A DNA stretch of 64,000 nucleotides from Carnobacterium funditum DSM 5970 (lineage in GTDB: Bacteria; Bacillota; Bacilli; Lactobacillales; Carnobacteriaceae). The notes below the pieces were generated by a model. The model was given only the letters and a program-made list of their open reading frames with translations, had not been told where the DNA came from and ran no database searches. The position numbers and the translations under genes were made by a program. This document shows positions 1-7,382 of this stretch, piece after piece. The stretch spans positions 2,199,001 through 2,263,000 of the forward strand of contig NZ_JQLL01000001.1 of the NCBI RefSeq assembly GCF_000744185.1. Reading direction: 5' to 3'. Positions within the stretch are counted from its first letter, which is position 1; each line of letters starts with the position of its first letter.

Positions 1-1026
1 GAAATTCATCGTAATGGATCAATGGCTTATGCCATCTATAATTACACCAATTATACTGGCGATGAAAGTTATCTATTGGATAAAGGCTTAGATGTTTTAG
101 TTGGTATTAGTCGTTTCTGGGCTGATCGAGTTCATTACAATCAAGACAAAGACCAATACATGATGCATGGTGTAACAGGTCCAAATGAATATGAAAACAA
201 TGTGAACAACAATTGGTACACGAATAAAATGGCTGTTTGGACACTGGAATATACACTATCCTCATTAGAAAAATCTGAAAACAAAAAAATAGCATTAAAT
301 GTAGAGGTAAAAGAAATTGAAAAATGGCAAACCATTATTGAAAAAATGTATTTCCCATACGATGAAAAAAGAGGAATCTTTGTTCAACATGATACATTCT
401 TAGATAAAGAGTTACGTCCTGTTTCAGAATTGAACCCGACAGAGTTGCCTTTAAGTCAAAATTGGTCGTGGGATAAAATTTTACGTTCTCCTTATATTAA
501 ACAAGCGGATGTGCTCCAAGGAATCTATTTCTTTAAAGAAGATTTTACAGAAGAAGAAAAACGTCGAAACTTTGATTTTTATGAACCGTTGACTGTTCAC
601 GAATCGAGCCTTTCTCCAAGTATTCATGCTATTTTAGCAGCTGATTTGCAAAAAACAGACAAAGCAGTTGAATTGTATAGCCGGACAGCTCGTTTAGATT
701 TGGATAATTACAACAACGACACACAAGATGGATTGCATATTACTTCAATGACAGGTAGCTGGCTCACTATTGTTGAAGGGTTTGCTGGAATGCGTACTGC
801 AAATGAAACACTGTCGTTTGCACCTATATTGCCTGATAATTGGACAAATTATGAATTCCACATCAATTATCGTGGCCGTCTATTAAAAATTACAGTAGAT
901 GCAAATGGCTTAACCCTTACTCTAATTAAAGGCGCAGCCATTGAAGTGATATTATATGATCAACTGATTATGCTAACAGATGAATACAACGGTTTAATAA
1001 AAACAACAAAAGTTGGAACAATATAA
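1..1026 (+). CDS. mapA: Maltose phosphorylase (GH65), C-terminal part, 5' end outside window
   Basis: C-terminal 341 residues of a glycoside hydrolase family 65 phosphorylase. The frame is already open at base 1, so the N-terminal half (family members are about 750 aa) lies outside the window. Seen: [11 protein letters not shown], whose first Glu corresponds to the proposed general acid of GH65, the NNNWYTN stretch that follows it in maltose phosphorylases, and HESSLSPS, a phosphate-site motif. The enzyme splits cytosolic maltose with phosphate into glucose and beta-glucose 1-phosphate. A beta-phosphoglucomutase gene begins 17 bases downstream and uses that product. Trehalose or kojibiose phosphorylase is possible, since both make the same phosphate ester, but the motif spacing and the LacI-type neighbour favour maltose. 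Confidence 0.9.
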   Translation, partial: EIHRNGSMAYAIYNYTNYTGDESYLLDKGLDVLVGISRFWADRVHYNQDKDQYMMHGVTGPNEYENNVNNNWYTNKMAVWTLEYTLSSLEKSENKKIALNVEVKEIEKWQTIIEKMYFPYDEKRGIFVQHDTFLDKELRPVSELNPTELPLSQNWSWDKILRSPYIKQADVLQGIYFFKEDFTEEEKRRNFDFYEPLTVHESSLSPSIHAILAADLQKTDKAVELYSRTARLDLDNYNNDTQDGLHITSMTGSWLTIVEGFAGMRTANETLSFAPILPDNWTNYEFHINYRGRLLKITVDANGLTLTLIKGAAIEVILYDQLIMLTDEYNGLIKTTKVGTI

Positions 1027-1043
1027 AATAAGGGGGCAAAAAG

Positions 1044-1715
1044 ATGAAAGCTGTATTATTTGATTTAGACGGAATTATAACGGACACGGCAGGTTATCAT
1101 TTTTTAGCTTGGAAAGCCATGGCTAAAAAACTAGGAATTGAAATCAATAACGAATTTAATGAACAACTAAAAGGGATTAGCCGGATAGAATCATTAGAGC
1201 TCATCTTAAAGAAAGGAGAGTTGGAAAATAAATTTAGCATGGCTGAAAAAGAAGAATTAGCTACTAATAAGAATGAAGAATATAAAAAAATGATTGAACA
1301 AATGAGCTCAGTTGATATTCTACCGGGTATTGAGTTAGTGTTGAATGAGCTGAAAAGTAAAAATATCTTACTAGGTTTAGCATCTGCTAGTCAAAATGGA
1401 CCATTTATCTTAAAAAAGCTTGGTTTAATAGATTTATTTGATACGATTGTAAACCCAGCTGAATTGTCTGCTGGAAAACCTGCTCCTGAAATTTTTCAAA
1501 AAGCTGCTGAACAATTAGATTTACCAGTTAAAGAGTGTGTCGGAATTGAAGATGCTGCTGCAGGTGTTGAATCAATCAACAATGCTAGTATGGTCTCGAT
1601 AGCAGTTGGAGACAGAGCGGTGTTAAGTGCTGCAGATAAAGTGGTGGCCTCAACAAACCAATTAACTGCAGATTTAATAAAAAAGGTTTGGATTGATTGC
1701 AGTGAAACTAACTAA
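1044..1715 (+). CDS. pgmB: Beta-phosphoglucomutase
   Basis: HAD-superfamily enzyme of 223 aa, the usual length for beta-phosphoglucomutase, converting beta-glucose 1-phosphate to glucose 6-phosphate in the cytosol. Seen: the N-terminal FDLDGIITDT with nucleophile Asp7 and acid/base Asp9, the SASQNGP loop (motif II), GKPAPEIF with the motif III lysine, and GIEDAAAGVES with the acidic metal ligands. A GGGGG-rich ribosome binding site precedes the ATG. The gene follows the phosphorylase closely and its 3' end overlaps the next gene, so the maltose genes are probably co-transcribed and translationally coupled. Confidence 0.93.
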   Translation: MKAVLFDLDGIITDTAGYHFLAWKAMAKKLGIEINNEFNEQLKGISRIESLELILKKGELENKFSMAEKEELATNKNEEYKKMIEQMSSVDILPGIELVLNELKSKNILLGLASASQNGPFILKKLGLIDLFDTIVNPAELSAGKPAPEIFQKAAEQLDLPVKECVGIEDAAAGVESINNASMVSIAVGDRAVLSAADKVVASTNQLTADLIKKVWIDCSETN

Positions 1716-2733
1716 GCGTCATTATGGGTGGGTAGAGGAAAAAGAAGTTATCGAATATCAACTGGTTAATGATCAAGGAGCTATTTTCCAGTGCTTGAAC
1801 TATGGTGCAGTCGTTAACGCTATTCTAGTTCCAGATCATGATGGATGCTTGGAGAATGTAGTACTAGGTTTTGATAAACTATCTGATTATATGGCTCATC
1901 CTGCCTATTTTGGAGCGTTAGTTGGACGTGTAGCCGGACGAATCCGAAAGGGCCAATGGTTAAATCATCAATTGACACTAAATGAAAAAGACAATCATAT
2001 TCATGGTGGGGAAAATAATTTTAGCCAAGTAGTTTGGCAAACTAAAATAGTAGAAGATAGGACTGATACACTAGGAATTCAGTTTACCTATCATAGTCTA
2101 GCGGGTGAGAATGGCTATCCTGGTAATTTAGCAGTAACCGTTACTTATTTATGGACGAATGAAAATACTTGGGTTATGAATGTAGAAGCCAAGACTGACG
2201 AACAAACTTTATTTAACCCCACGAACCACACTTATTTTAATTTAAGTGGAGATACCAAACGAACAATAGCAGGACATCAACTCCAAATTTTTAGCGATGT
2301 CTATGCGGAAACAAGTAAAGACAAATGTCCTACTGGTCAATTATTACCGGTCATAAAAACGGTGTACGACTTTAGAGAACCCGTTCTAATGCGTACAGCT
2401 ATAGAAAAGCATCCGAATGGCTATGATACAGCATTCAAGTTATCAAAAGGTATAGTAAACTTGAATGAACAAGAGAGCGGTCGAAGATTGGAAATACAAA
2501 CTACACGAGAAGCCGTTATTGTTTTCTCTACTACTGGAATGGATGAAGATTATTTTATTAATGGTAAAAAAATGTGCAGTCATCTAGGGATAGCATTAGA
2601 GACCCAAGAACTACCTGATGCGGTCCATCACAAACACTTTCAATCCATTGTTTTAGAGCCTAACAAACCCCATATTTCTCAAACAATTTATCGTTTTCCT
2701 GTTCAAAGAAACTTGTCAGTCCACAAATTATAA
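1693..2733 (+). CDS. galM: Aldose 1-epimerase
   Basis: Mutarotase of 346 aa that interconverts alpha and beta anomers of glucose or galactose. Seen: VVLGFD near the N-terminus, the NPTNHTYFNLSG motif carrying a conserved catalytic-site histidine, and a C-terminal ALETQELPDA segment in which the Glu is the expected catalytic base. The start is a TTG at 1693, preceded by AAAGG six bases upstream, and overlaps pgmB by 23 bases; a GTG at 1702 is the alternative. Phosphorolysis of maltose releases free glucose, so a mutarotase fits the end of the pathway. Confidence 0.9.
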   Translation: MIAVKLTKRHYGWVEEKEVIEYQLVNDQGAIFQCLNYGAVVNAILVPDHDGCLENVVLGFDKLSDYMAHPAYFGALVGRVAGRIRKGQWLNHQLTLNEKDNHIHGGENNFSQVVWQTKIVEDRTDTLGIQFTYHSLAGENGYPGNLAVTVTYLWTNENTWVMNVEAKTDEQTLFNPTNHTYFNLSGDTKRTIAGHQLQIFSDVYAETSKDKCPTGQLLPVIKTVYDFREPVLMRTAIEKHPNGYDTAFKLSKGIVNLNEQESGRRLEIQTTREAVIVFSTTGMDEDYFINGKKMCSHLGIALETQELPDAVHHKHFQSIVLEPNKPHISQTIYRFPVQRNLSVHKL

Positions 2734-2779
2734 CCTATGATAAGAGAAAGCAATGATCAACAATAAGGAAGTGGATTTT

Positions 2780-3817
2780 TTGGCCATTACAATCAAAGAT
2801 GTTGCAAAAAAAGCAGGTGTAGCGACCTCGACTGTTTCACGTACAATTCAAGATCATTCAAGTATCAGTGAGAAAACTAAAAAGAAGGTTCGTTCAGTAA
2901 TGAAAGAGCTAGGTTATCAACCAAATTTAGCGGCGCGAGGCCTAGTGAATAAAAACATGAGGACTATCGGTGTTATTTTGCCTGTTTCTGATGGGTCAGT
3001 CTTTAAAAACCCTTTTTTTCTAGAAATGATTCGTGGGATTAGTAAAGCTTGTAATGAAAAAAAATATATGGTGGCATTGGCTTCAGGAACAACAGAAGAA
3101 GAATTACTTGAAAGTATTCAAACGATGGCTAAAGGTGGTCGAGCAGATGGTTTTATTGTCCTTTACTCTAAAAAAAAGGATAGAGTAATTGATTATTTAC
3201 ACCGAGAAAAATTATTCTACGCTATGATTGGCAAGCCATATGAGTATGAAAATGAGATTGTGTATGTTGACAATGATAATCAATTAGCCGGCAAAGATGC
3301 AACAGATTATTTATTGGCTTTAAAACATGAAAAAATAGCTTATATAGATAAAAAATTCGACCAAATGATGTCTAAAGAACGACTGGCTGGGTATAAACAA
3401 GCTCTAATGCTAGCAAAAATTGAAATGAATCCAAAATATATCATACAAGGACAAACAAAAAATAACGGTCTAGAAGAACAAGTTAGAAAGCTGTTTTCTT
3501 CAGAAAACCCTCCAACAGCTATTGTTGCGGGGGATGATCTGATTGCAATGGAATTGATTTATTTGCTTAAAGAAATCAACTTGAGTATACCTGAAGATGT
3601 ATCCATCATCAGTTTTAATAATTCTATTTTTACAGAGATGGTGCAACCAACGCTGACATCGATTGATTTACATGTTACTTATTTAAGTGAGCAAGTTGTA
3701 GAAAAACTGGTAGATTTTATCGAAGGCAAACAAACGTTGGCTATAAAAGTTATTCTGCCACATGAAATTATTGAACGAAAGTCATGCAATTGGCAAACGG
3801 GAGAGGCTAGGACATAA
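2780..3817 (+). CDS. malR: LacI-family transcriptional regulator, MalR-like
   Basis: Regulator of about 345 aa with an N-terminal LacI helix-turn-helix (ITIKDVAKKAGVATSTVSR, residues 3-21) and a periplasmic-binding-protein-like effector domain. I place the start at TTG 2780 because AAGGA lies 10 bases upstream and the protein then begins MAITIKDVA as family members do; an ATG at 2753 would add nine residues but has a poorer ribosome site. It sits just downstream of the maltose genes on the same strand and ends in a strong terminator, so control of maltose use is inferred from position and HTH similarity. The effector is unknown. Confidence 0.85.
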   Translation: MAITIKDVAKKAGVATSTVSRTIQDHSSISEKTKKKVRSVMKELGYQPNLAARGLVNKNMRTIGVILPVSDGSVFKNPFFLEMIRGISKACNEKKYMVALASGTTEEELLESIQTMAKGGRADGFIVLYSKKKDRVIDYLHREKLFYAMIGKPYEYENEIVYVDNDNQLAGKDATDYLLALKHEKIAYIDKKFDQMMSKERLAGYKQALMLAKIEMNPKYIIQGQTKNNGLEEQVRKLFSSENPPTAIVAGDDLIAMELIYLLKEINLSIPEDVSIISFNNSIFTEMVQPTLTSIDLHVTYLSEQVVEKLVDFIEGKQTLAIKVILPHEIIERKSCNWQTGEART

Positions 3818-3915
3818 CGTTCCAGCTTCTTTAACAGATCAAGATTTTTATTGTAGAACGTGTCCCAAAAAGCAAACTCGACGTCCAATTCATGAAGAAT
3901 GCTCTAAACATGTTA

Positions 3916-3964
3916 TGAGACACTCCTATTTTTTACTTAGAATAGGAGTGTCTCATTTTTTTTT
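3916..3964 (+). terminator. Intrinsic terminator of the maltose operon
   Basis: A perfect 15-bp stem (TGAGACACTCCTATT and its complement) with a 10-base loop, followed by nine T. It closes the operon about 100 bases after malR. Confidence 0.9.
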
Positions 3965-4283
3965 GCGATTAGCCAATTCTATTTGTAAATGTTAACGTAA
4001 CGGAATAATTCTCTTGACTTTTTTTAATAGCGACACTATTTTCCATTGCAAAGTTAGAAAAAGTCGCCTAATGCTTCCTTATGGCGAGCGTAAACAAGAC
4101 TGAATCTTTGAATTTTATCTTCGTCTAACCGATTATATCCTTTTATTTAATGTTATTCCAGTGCACTCTTGCCCTTTTTATAGGGTTATTCCATCTGTTT
4201 GTTATAAAGTAGAGAAATAAGAAAGGAGAAATTAGGATTTTCAATAAAAAAGAAATTGCTGAATAAAAAAACAAAACAAGTAG

Positions 4284-4327
4284 TTATACACAACTTGTTG
4301 ATAACTTTGTGCACAACTTGTTAATAA
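4284..4327. repeat. Tandem imperfect palindromes resembling DnaA boxes
   Basis: Two copies of CACAACTTGTTRATAA start at 4289 and 4312, 23 bases apart. The left copy lies in an inverted repeat of form TTATnnACAAnTTGTnnATAA. TTATACACA at 4284 matches the DnaA-box consensus TTATNCACA exactly; 4296, 4307 and 4319 match with one change. It could be a DnaA-binding cluster, or a tandem operator for an unknown regulator. A replication origin is unlikely, because dnaA and dnaN are not nearby. Confidence 0.45.
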
Positions 4328-4342
4328 GTAGGGATGGATTTT

Positions 4343-4396
4343 ATGAAACTAGCTATCACAGCCGATTCAAAGAATGATAATCCATATAAACTGTAG
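4343..4396 (+). CDS. Possible 17-residue peptide or truncated gene start
   Basis: ATG with AGGGA eight bases upstream opens a 17-codon frame whose first residues are MKLAITAD, and the stop codon overlaps a terminator stem. The first residues resemble the start of NifX/NifB-type dinitrogenase-cofactor proteins, so this may be a truncated gene head rather than a functional small peptide. Support is limited to the ribosome site, the start and the terminator. Confidence 0.25.
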   Translation: MKLAITADSKNDNPYKL

Positions 4397-4426
4397 TTAT
4401 CCACAAAAAGTAGTGGATAACTTTTT
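4395..4426 (+). terminator. Intrinsic terminator after the 17-codon frame
   Basis: Perfect 10-bp stem AGTTATCCAC / GTGGATAACT with an 8-base loop and five T. The TTATCCACA string inside it also matches a DnaA box, but the hairpin plus T run explains it well. Confidence 0.65.
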
Positions 4427-4960
4427 AGAATAGAATGAAATAGATGAGAAATTATTCTTAATAAATGCATAAATAAAGGGTTATTCCTGAATCATGGATA
4501 GCATTTTTTATCACTATTTTTGAACTGGCGTTTTAGAGTACAAACTCAGAAAATAGATGCCTAACTGTTCTTTTTTTCTTTTCTATAACGGTTATTTAAT
4601 TATACCCGATAGTTGGTCGCATCTTATTCGGATGCAGTAGCAATAGTCGTAAGCTGTTCATTTATTTTTCAAATATCTTAGAATGCGAAATAGAAGTTAA
4701 CGTAGGAAGTAAACCCATTTTAATCGATTTCAAGAAAAGTAGTTGCTCTACAGACATTTAGTAAATTTCAAGAAAAGTTATAATTTTTTTATTTAGTATA
4801 ACTGATTTAAGAAGACTTTAATTGTAAGTACCAATTTTTCGTCAGTTAGAAAGTGGCTCTCTGTATAGTTAGTTGTCTAATTACATAGGTTATAGACTAG
4901 CTGTCTCTGGATTAAACACGAACGATAAAAACATAACTATTGATATTGTTAATTATTATA

Positions 4961-4989
4961 TTGTAATTGAAGAAATTTTATTTTATAAT
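4961..4989 (+). promoter_or_regulatory. Sigma-A-type promoter of the riboswitch leader
   Basis: TTGTAA (4961-4966) and TATAAT (4984-4989) are separated by exactly 17 bases. Transcription would start near 4996, just ahead of the purine aptamer. Confidence 0.6.
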
Positions 4990-5010
4990 AAGTGAAGACG
5001 AAGAAATACA

Positions 5011-5079
5011 CTCTAATATAATTAAGCGATATGGGCTTTAAGTTTCTACCGGACACCGTAAATGATCCGACTATTAGGG
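5011..5079 (+). promoter_or_regulatory. Purine riboswitch aptamer, guanine/hypoxanthine class
   Basis: The sequence carries the conserved core of the family: GATATGG in loop 2, GTTTCTACC, and CCGTAAAT in loop 3. P1 pairs CTCTAATA (5011-5018) with TATTAGGG (5072-5079) over eight pairs. The J3/1 segment reads GACTAT, with C at the specificity position (U in adenine-type GATTAT), so guanine or hypoxanthine is predicted as ligand. It lies in the leader of a purine permease gene and is followed by a terminator, so ligand binding should switch the gene off. Confidence 0.93.
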
Positions 5080-5120
5080 GAAAGCAGTTTTTTTGCTGTC
5101 CCAAAATAGTTAGGATTATG

Positions 5121-5148
5121 CGGTTGGTGGAGAACCAACTGTTTTTTT
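5121..5148 (+). terminator. Riboswitch expression-platform terminator
   Basis: CGGTTGGT pairs with ACCAACTG around a GGAGA loop, followed by seven T. Its position, 40 bases after the aptamer and 130 bases before the permease start, fits ligand-induced termination. Confidence 0.85.
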
Positions 5149-5276
5149 GTGTTTACATTACTTTGAGTAGGAGTAAACCACAAAATAGGTTTTAACTTTA
5201 TTCCGTTGCTTATATTTTTAGAAAAAGAATGCTTTCTTGTACTTCTTTGCGAATATAAATAAGGTGGGAATAAAAA

Positions 5277-6740
5277 GTGGAGAATTTTTTTAAGCTGAAA
5301 GAAAATGGAACAACAGTCACAACCGAGGTCCTAGCTGGAATAACAACATTTTTTGCAATGTCTTATATCATATTCGTCAACCCTGCAATACTATCGTTAA
5401 CAGGGATGCCTTCACAAGCCGTTTTTCTTGCTACTTTGATTGCCTCAGCAATAGGAACGTTAGTTATGGGACTGTTTGCAAATGTCCCTTATGCACAAGC
5501 GCCTGGAATGGGACTGAATGCATTCTTTACGTATACAGTTGTTTTTGGCTTAGGTTTTACATGGCAAGAAGCATTAGCAATGGTTTTTATTTGTGGTGTT
5601 TTTAATATTTTAATAACCGTAACAAAAATAAGAAAATTGATTATTAAATCTATTCCTGAATTAATTCAACATGCAATTGGTGGAGGAATTGGAATATTTG
5701 TTGCTTACATCGGAATCAAAAATTCTGGTTTTTTAAAGTTCACGTCAGAAAGTCAAAATATCCAATCGATTAATAATAATGCTTTTAATGCTACAGAAGC
5801 AACGTATACAGGGGGAATTGCTAGTGTAGTAACTGATGGCGGCATTATCCCTGGTTTGGTAAACTTTACCGATAAAGGAACGTTGTTGGCGTTGATGGGG
5901 CTCATTATTACAGTAGTACTTGTCGTTTTAAATGTTCGTGGAGCCATTTTGATTGGTATTATTGCGACGACTCTAATCGGTATTCCAATGGGTATCGTTG
6001 ATTTATCTGCGCTCTCAAATCCTGACAATTCTTTAGGCAATGCTATTTCCGAATTAGAAATCACATTTGGTGCAGCATTCGGAGCAAAAGGAATGGTCTC
6101 GTTATTCTCTGATGCTACTCGATTGCCATTAGTTTTAATGACAATCTTTGCTTTTAGTTTATCTGATATTTTTGATACAATTGGAACCTTTATTGGAACA
6201 GGCCGTAAGACTGGTATCTTTACTACCGAGGATGAAGATGCATTAGAAAATGGATCAGGAGTGAAATCTAAAATGGATAAAGCCTTGTTTGCGGATGCAA
6301 TTGCAACATCAGTTGGAGCCATCTTTGGTACATCAAACACAACGACTTTTGTCGAGAGTGCTGCTGGAATTGGAGCAGGCGGTCGAACGGGTCTAACAAG
6401 CGTGGTAGTAGCAATTTTATTCCTATCATCTAGCCTGTTTTCATCCTTTATTGCTATCGTGCCGATACAAGCAACAGCCGCTTCGTTAATCATTGTTGGT
6501 ATCATGATGATGTCTTCACTCCTTGAAATAAAATGGAATGATTTAGAAGAAGCTATCCCAGCATTTTTCACTTCAGTTTTTATGGGATTAGCTTTTAGCA
6601 TTTCTTACGGAATTGCTGCTGGTTTTATCTTTTATGTGATTGTAAAAGTTGCAAAAAGGAAAGCAAATGAAATTAATCCAGTTTTATGGATTTCAACTGG
6701 ATTATTTATCCTAAACTTTATTGTCTTAGCGTTTATCTAA
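5277..6740 (+). CDS. pbuG: NCS2-family guanine/hypoxanthine permease (AzgA/PbuG type)
   Basis: Hydrophobic protein of 487 aa with about 12-14 membrane segments, placed in the AzgA-like branch of the NCS2 nucleobase transporters. Seen: the N-terminal FFAMSYIIFVNP and APGMGLNAFF motifs, FDTIGTFIGTG in the middle and GTSNTTTFVESAAGIGAGGRTG towards the C-terminal half, all typical of this branch. The start is GTG 5277 with AAGGTGGG eight bases upstream. A guanine-class riboswitch and terminator in its leader argue for guanine/hypoxanthine rather than adenine import, inferred from the regulator. The gene stands alone and has its own terminator. Confidence 0.92.
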   Translation: MENFFKLKENGTTVTTEVLAGITTFFAMSYIIFVNPAILSLTGMPSQAVFLATLIASAIGTLVMGLFANVPYAQAPGMGLNAFFTYTVVFGLGFTWQEALAMVFICGVFNILITVTKIRKLIIKSIPELIQHAIGGGIGIFVAYIGIKNSGFLKFTSESQNIQSINNNAFNATEATYTGGIASVVTDGGIIPGLVNFTDKGTLLALMGLIITVVLVVLNVRGAILIGIIATTLIGIPMGIVDLSALSNPDNSLGNAISELEITFGAAFGAKGMVSLFSDATRLPLVLMTIFAFSLSDIFDTIGTFIGTGRKTGIFTTEDEDALENGSGVKSKMDKALFADAIATSVGAIFGTSNTTTFVESAAGIGAGGRTGLTSVVVAILFLSSSLFSSFIAIVPIQATAASLIIVGIMMMSSLLEIKWNDLEEAIPAFFTSVFMGLAFSISYGIAAGFIFYVIVKVAKRKANEINPVLWISTGLFILNFIVLAFI

Positions 6741-6750
6741 TCTCTTTCTA

Positions 6751-6800
6751 AAGCATCCACTCGTCTTTCAGCATCATACTGGAGACAAGTGGATGCTTTT
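6751..6800 (+). terminator. Terminator of the purine permease gene
   Basis: An 11-bp stem, AAGCATCCACT with AGTGGATGCTT, followed by a T run. Confidence 0.88.
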
Positions 6801-6925
6801 CGTTTAGTGCTGCAAGGAAGAAATCTTTTAAACACAAAAAAATAAAACACCTCCATTTCTTTCAGGACCTGTTACACTGAGAGGAATAGGAAGTGCTTTT
6901 TTTTATAGCGAAAGAAGGGGAAAAG

Positions 6926-7255
6926 ATGACACCATTTACTGAAAAGGCGATAAGGATAATGAAAAGTATTCCAGCTGGTAAGGTCATGACATACGGACAA
7001 GTCGCCGAGGTTGCTGGAAACAAAAGAGGTGCAAGACAAATTGTTCGGATTTTGCATTCTATGAGTAAAAAATATGACATTCCTTGGCACCGTATCATAA
7101 ATGCTAAAGGTGAAATTGGATTAAAAGATGAAGAAGGGAAGTTTACCCAAAAAGAAAAATTAGAAACTGAAGGAATTAGGTTAATAGATAGTGGGAAAGT
7201 AGATTTAGTTAGCGCACGTTACCAACCGGAAAAAAATGGTGAATGGGGCCTCTAA
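6926..7255 (+). CDS. Alkyltransferase-like protein (ATL), MGMT DNA-binding domain
   Basis: Small 109-aa protein with the DNA-binding domain of O6-alkylguanine-DNA alkyltransferase. The active-site PCHR is replaced by PWHR (Trp54), so no alkyl transfer is possible. Known ATL proteins with this change bind O6-alkylguanine and hand it to nucleotide excision repair. The GARQI segment holds the base-flipping Arg finger (Arg37). The start is ATG 6926 with AAGAAGGGG just upstream. The gene is monocistronic. A role as repair adaptor is inferred from the family; the fold assignment is firm. Confidence 0.9.
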   Translation: MTPFTEKAIRIMKSIPAGKVMTYGQVAEVAGNKRGARQIVRILHSMSKKYDIPWHRIINAKGEIGLKDEEGKFTQKEKLETEGIRLIDSGKVDLVSARYQPEKNGEWGL

Positions 7256-7297
7256 TTAGGAACCTTAAAAAATAAACCTCTCGTTTTGCTTAAATCT

Positions 7298-7326
7298 TTG
7301 CTTTGCTTATTATAGAAAGATATAAT
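7298..7326 (+). promoter_or_regulatory. Predicted promoter of the P-type ATPase gene
   Basis: TTGCTT (7298-7303) and TATAAT (7321-7326) are 17 bases apart, about 57 bases before the start codon. Confidence 0.5.
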
Positions 7327-7382
7327 TAATTTAATGAGTGATAGAAGTAAAAAATCTTTACCTATGAAAGGAAGATGAAACT

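Larger units (their letters stand above)
3965..5276. other. Long gene-poor stretch ahead of the purine permease
   Basis: About 1.3 kb with no normal gene. It holds tandem palindromes resembling DnaA boxes (4284-4327), a 17-codon reading frame with a ribosome site (4343-4396), a terminator (4395-4426), and, at the right end, a promoter and guanine-class riboswitch. The parts 3965-4280 and 4430-4955 are AT-rich and scattered with stops; I recognise nothing in them. Confidence 0.6.

Noticed and set aside
3762-3995. 77-codon plus-strand frame over the malR end and terminator
   Set aside because: Overlaps malR in another frame and runs through the terminator hairpin; no ribosome site.
4284-4420. 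Replication origin (oriC)
   Set aside because: DnaA-like boxes are present, but there is no dnaA, dnaN, rpmH or AT-rich unwinding region nearby, and one box is part of a terminator hairpin.
5753-6601. Long 282-codon open frame on the minus strand
   Set aside because: It mirrors the permease gene codon for codon, has no ribosome site, and encodes a low-complexity Ile/Pro/Ala/Val-rich product typical of shadow frames.
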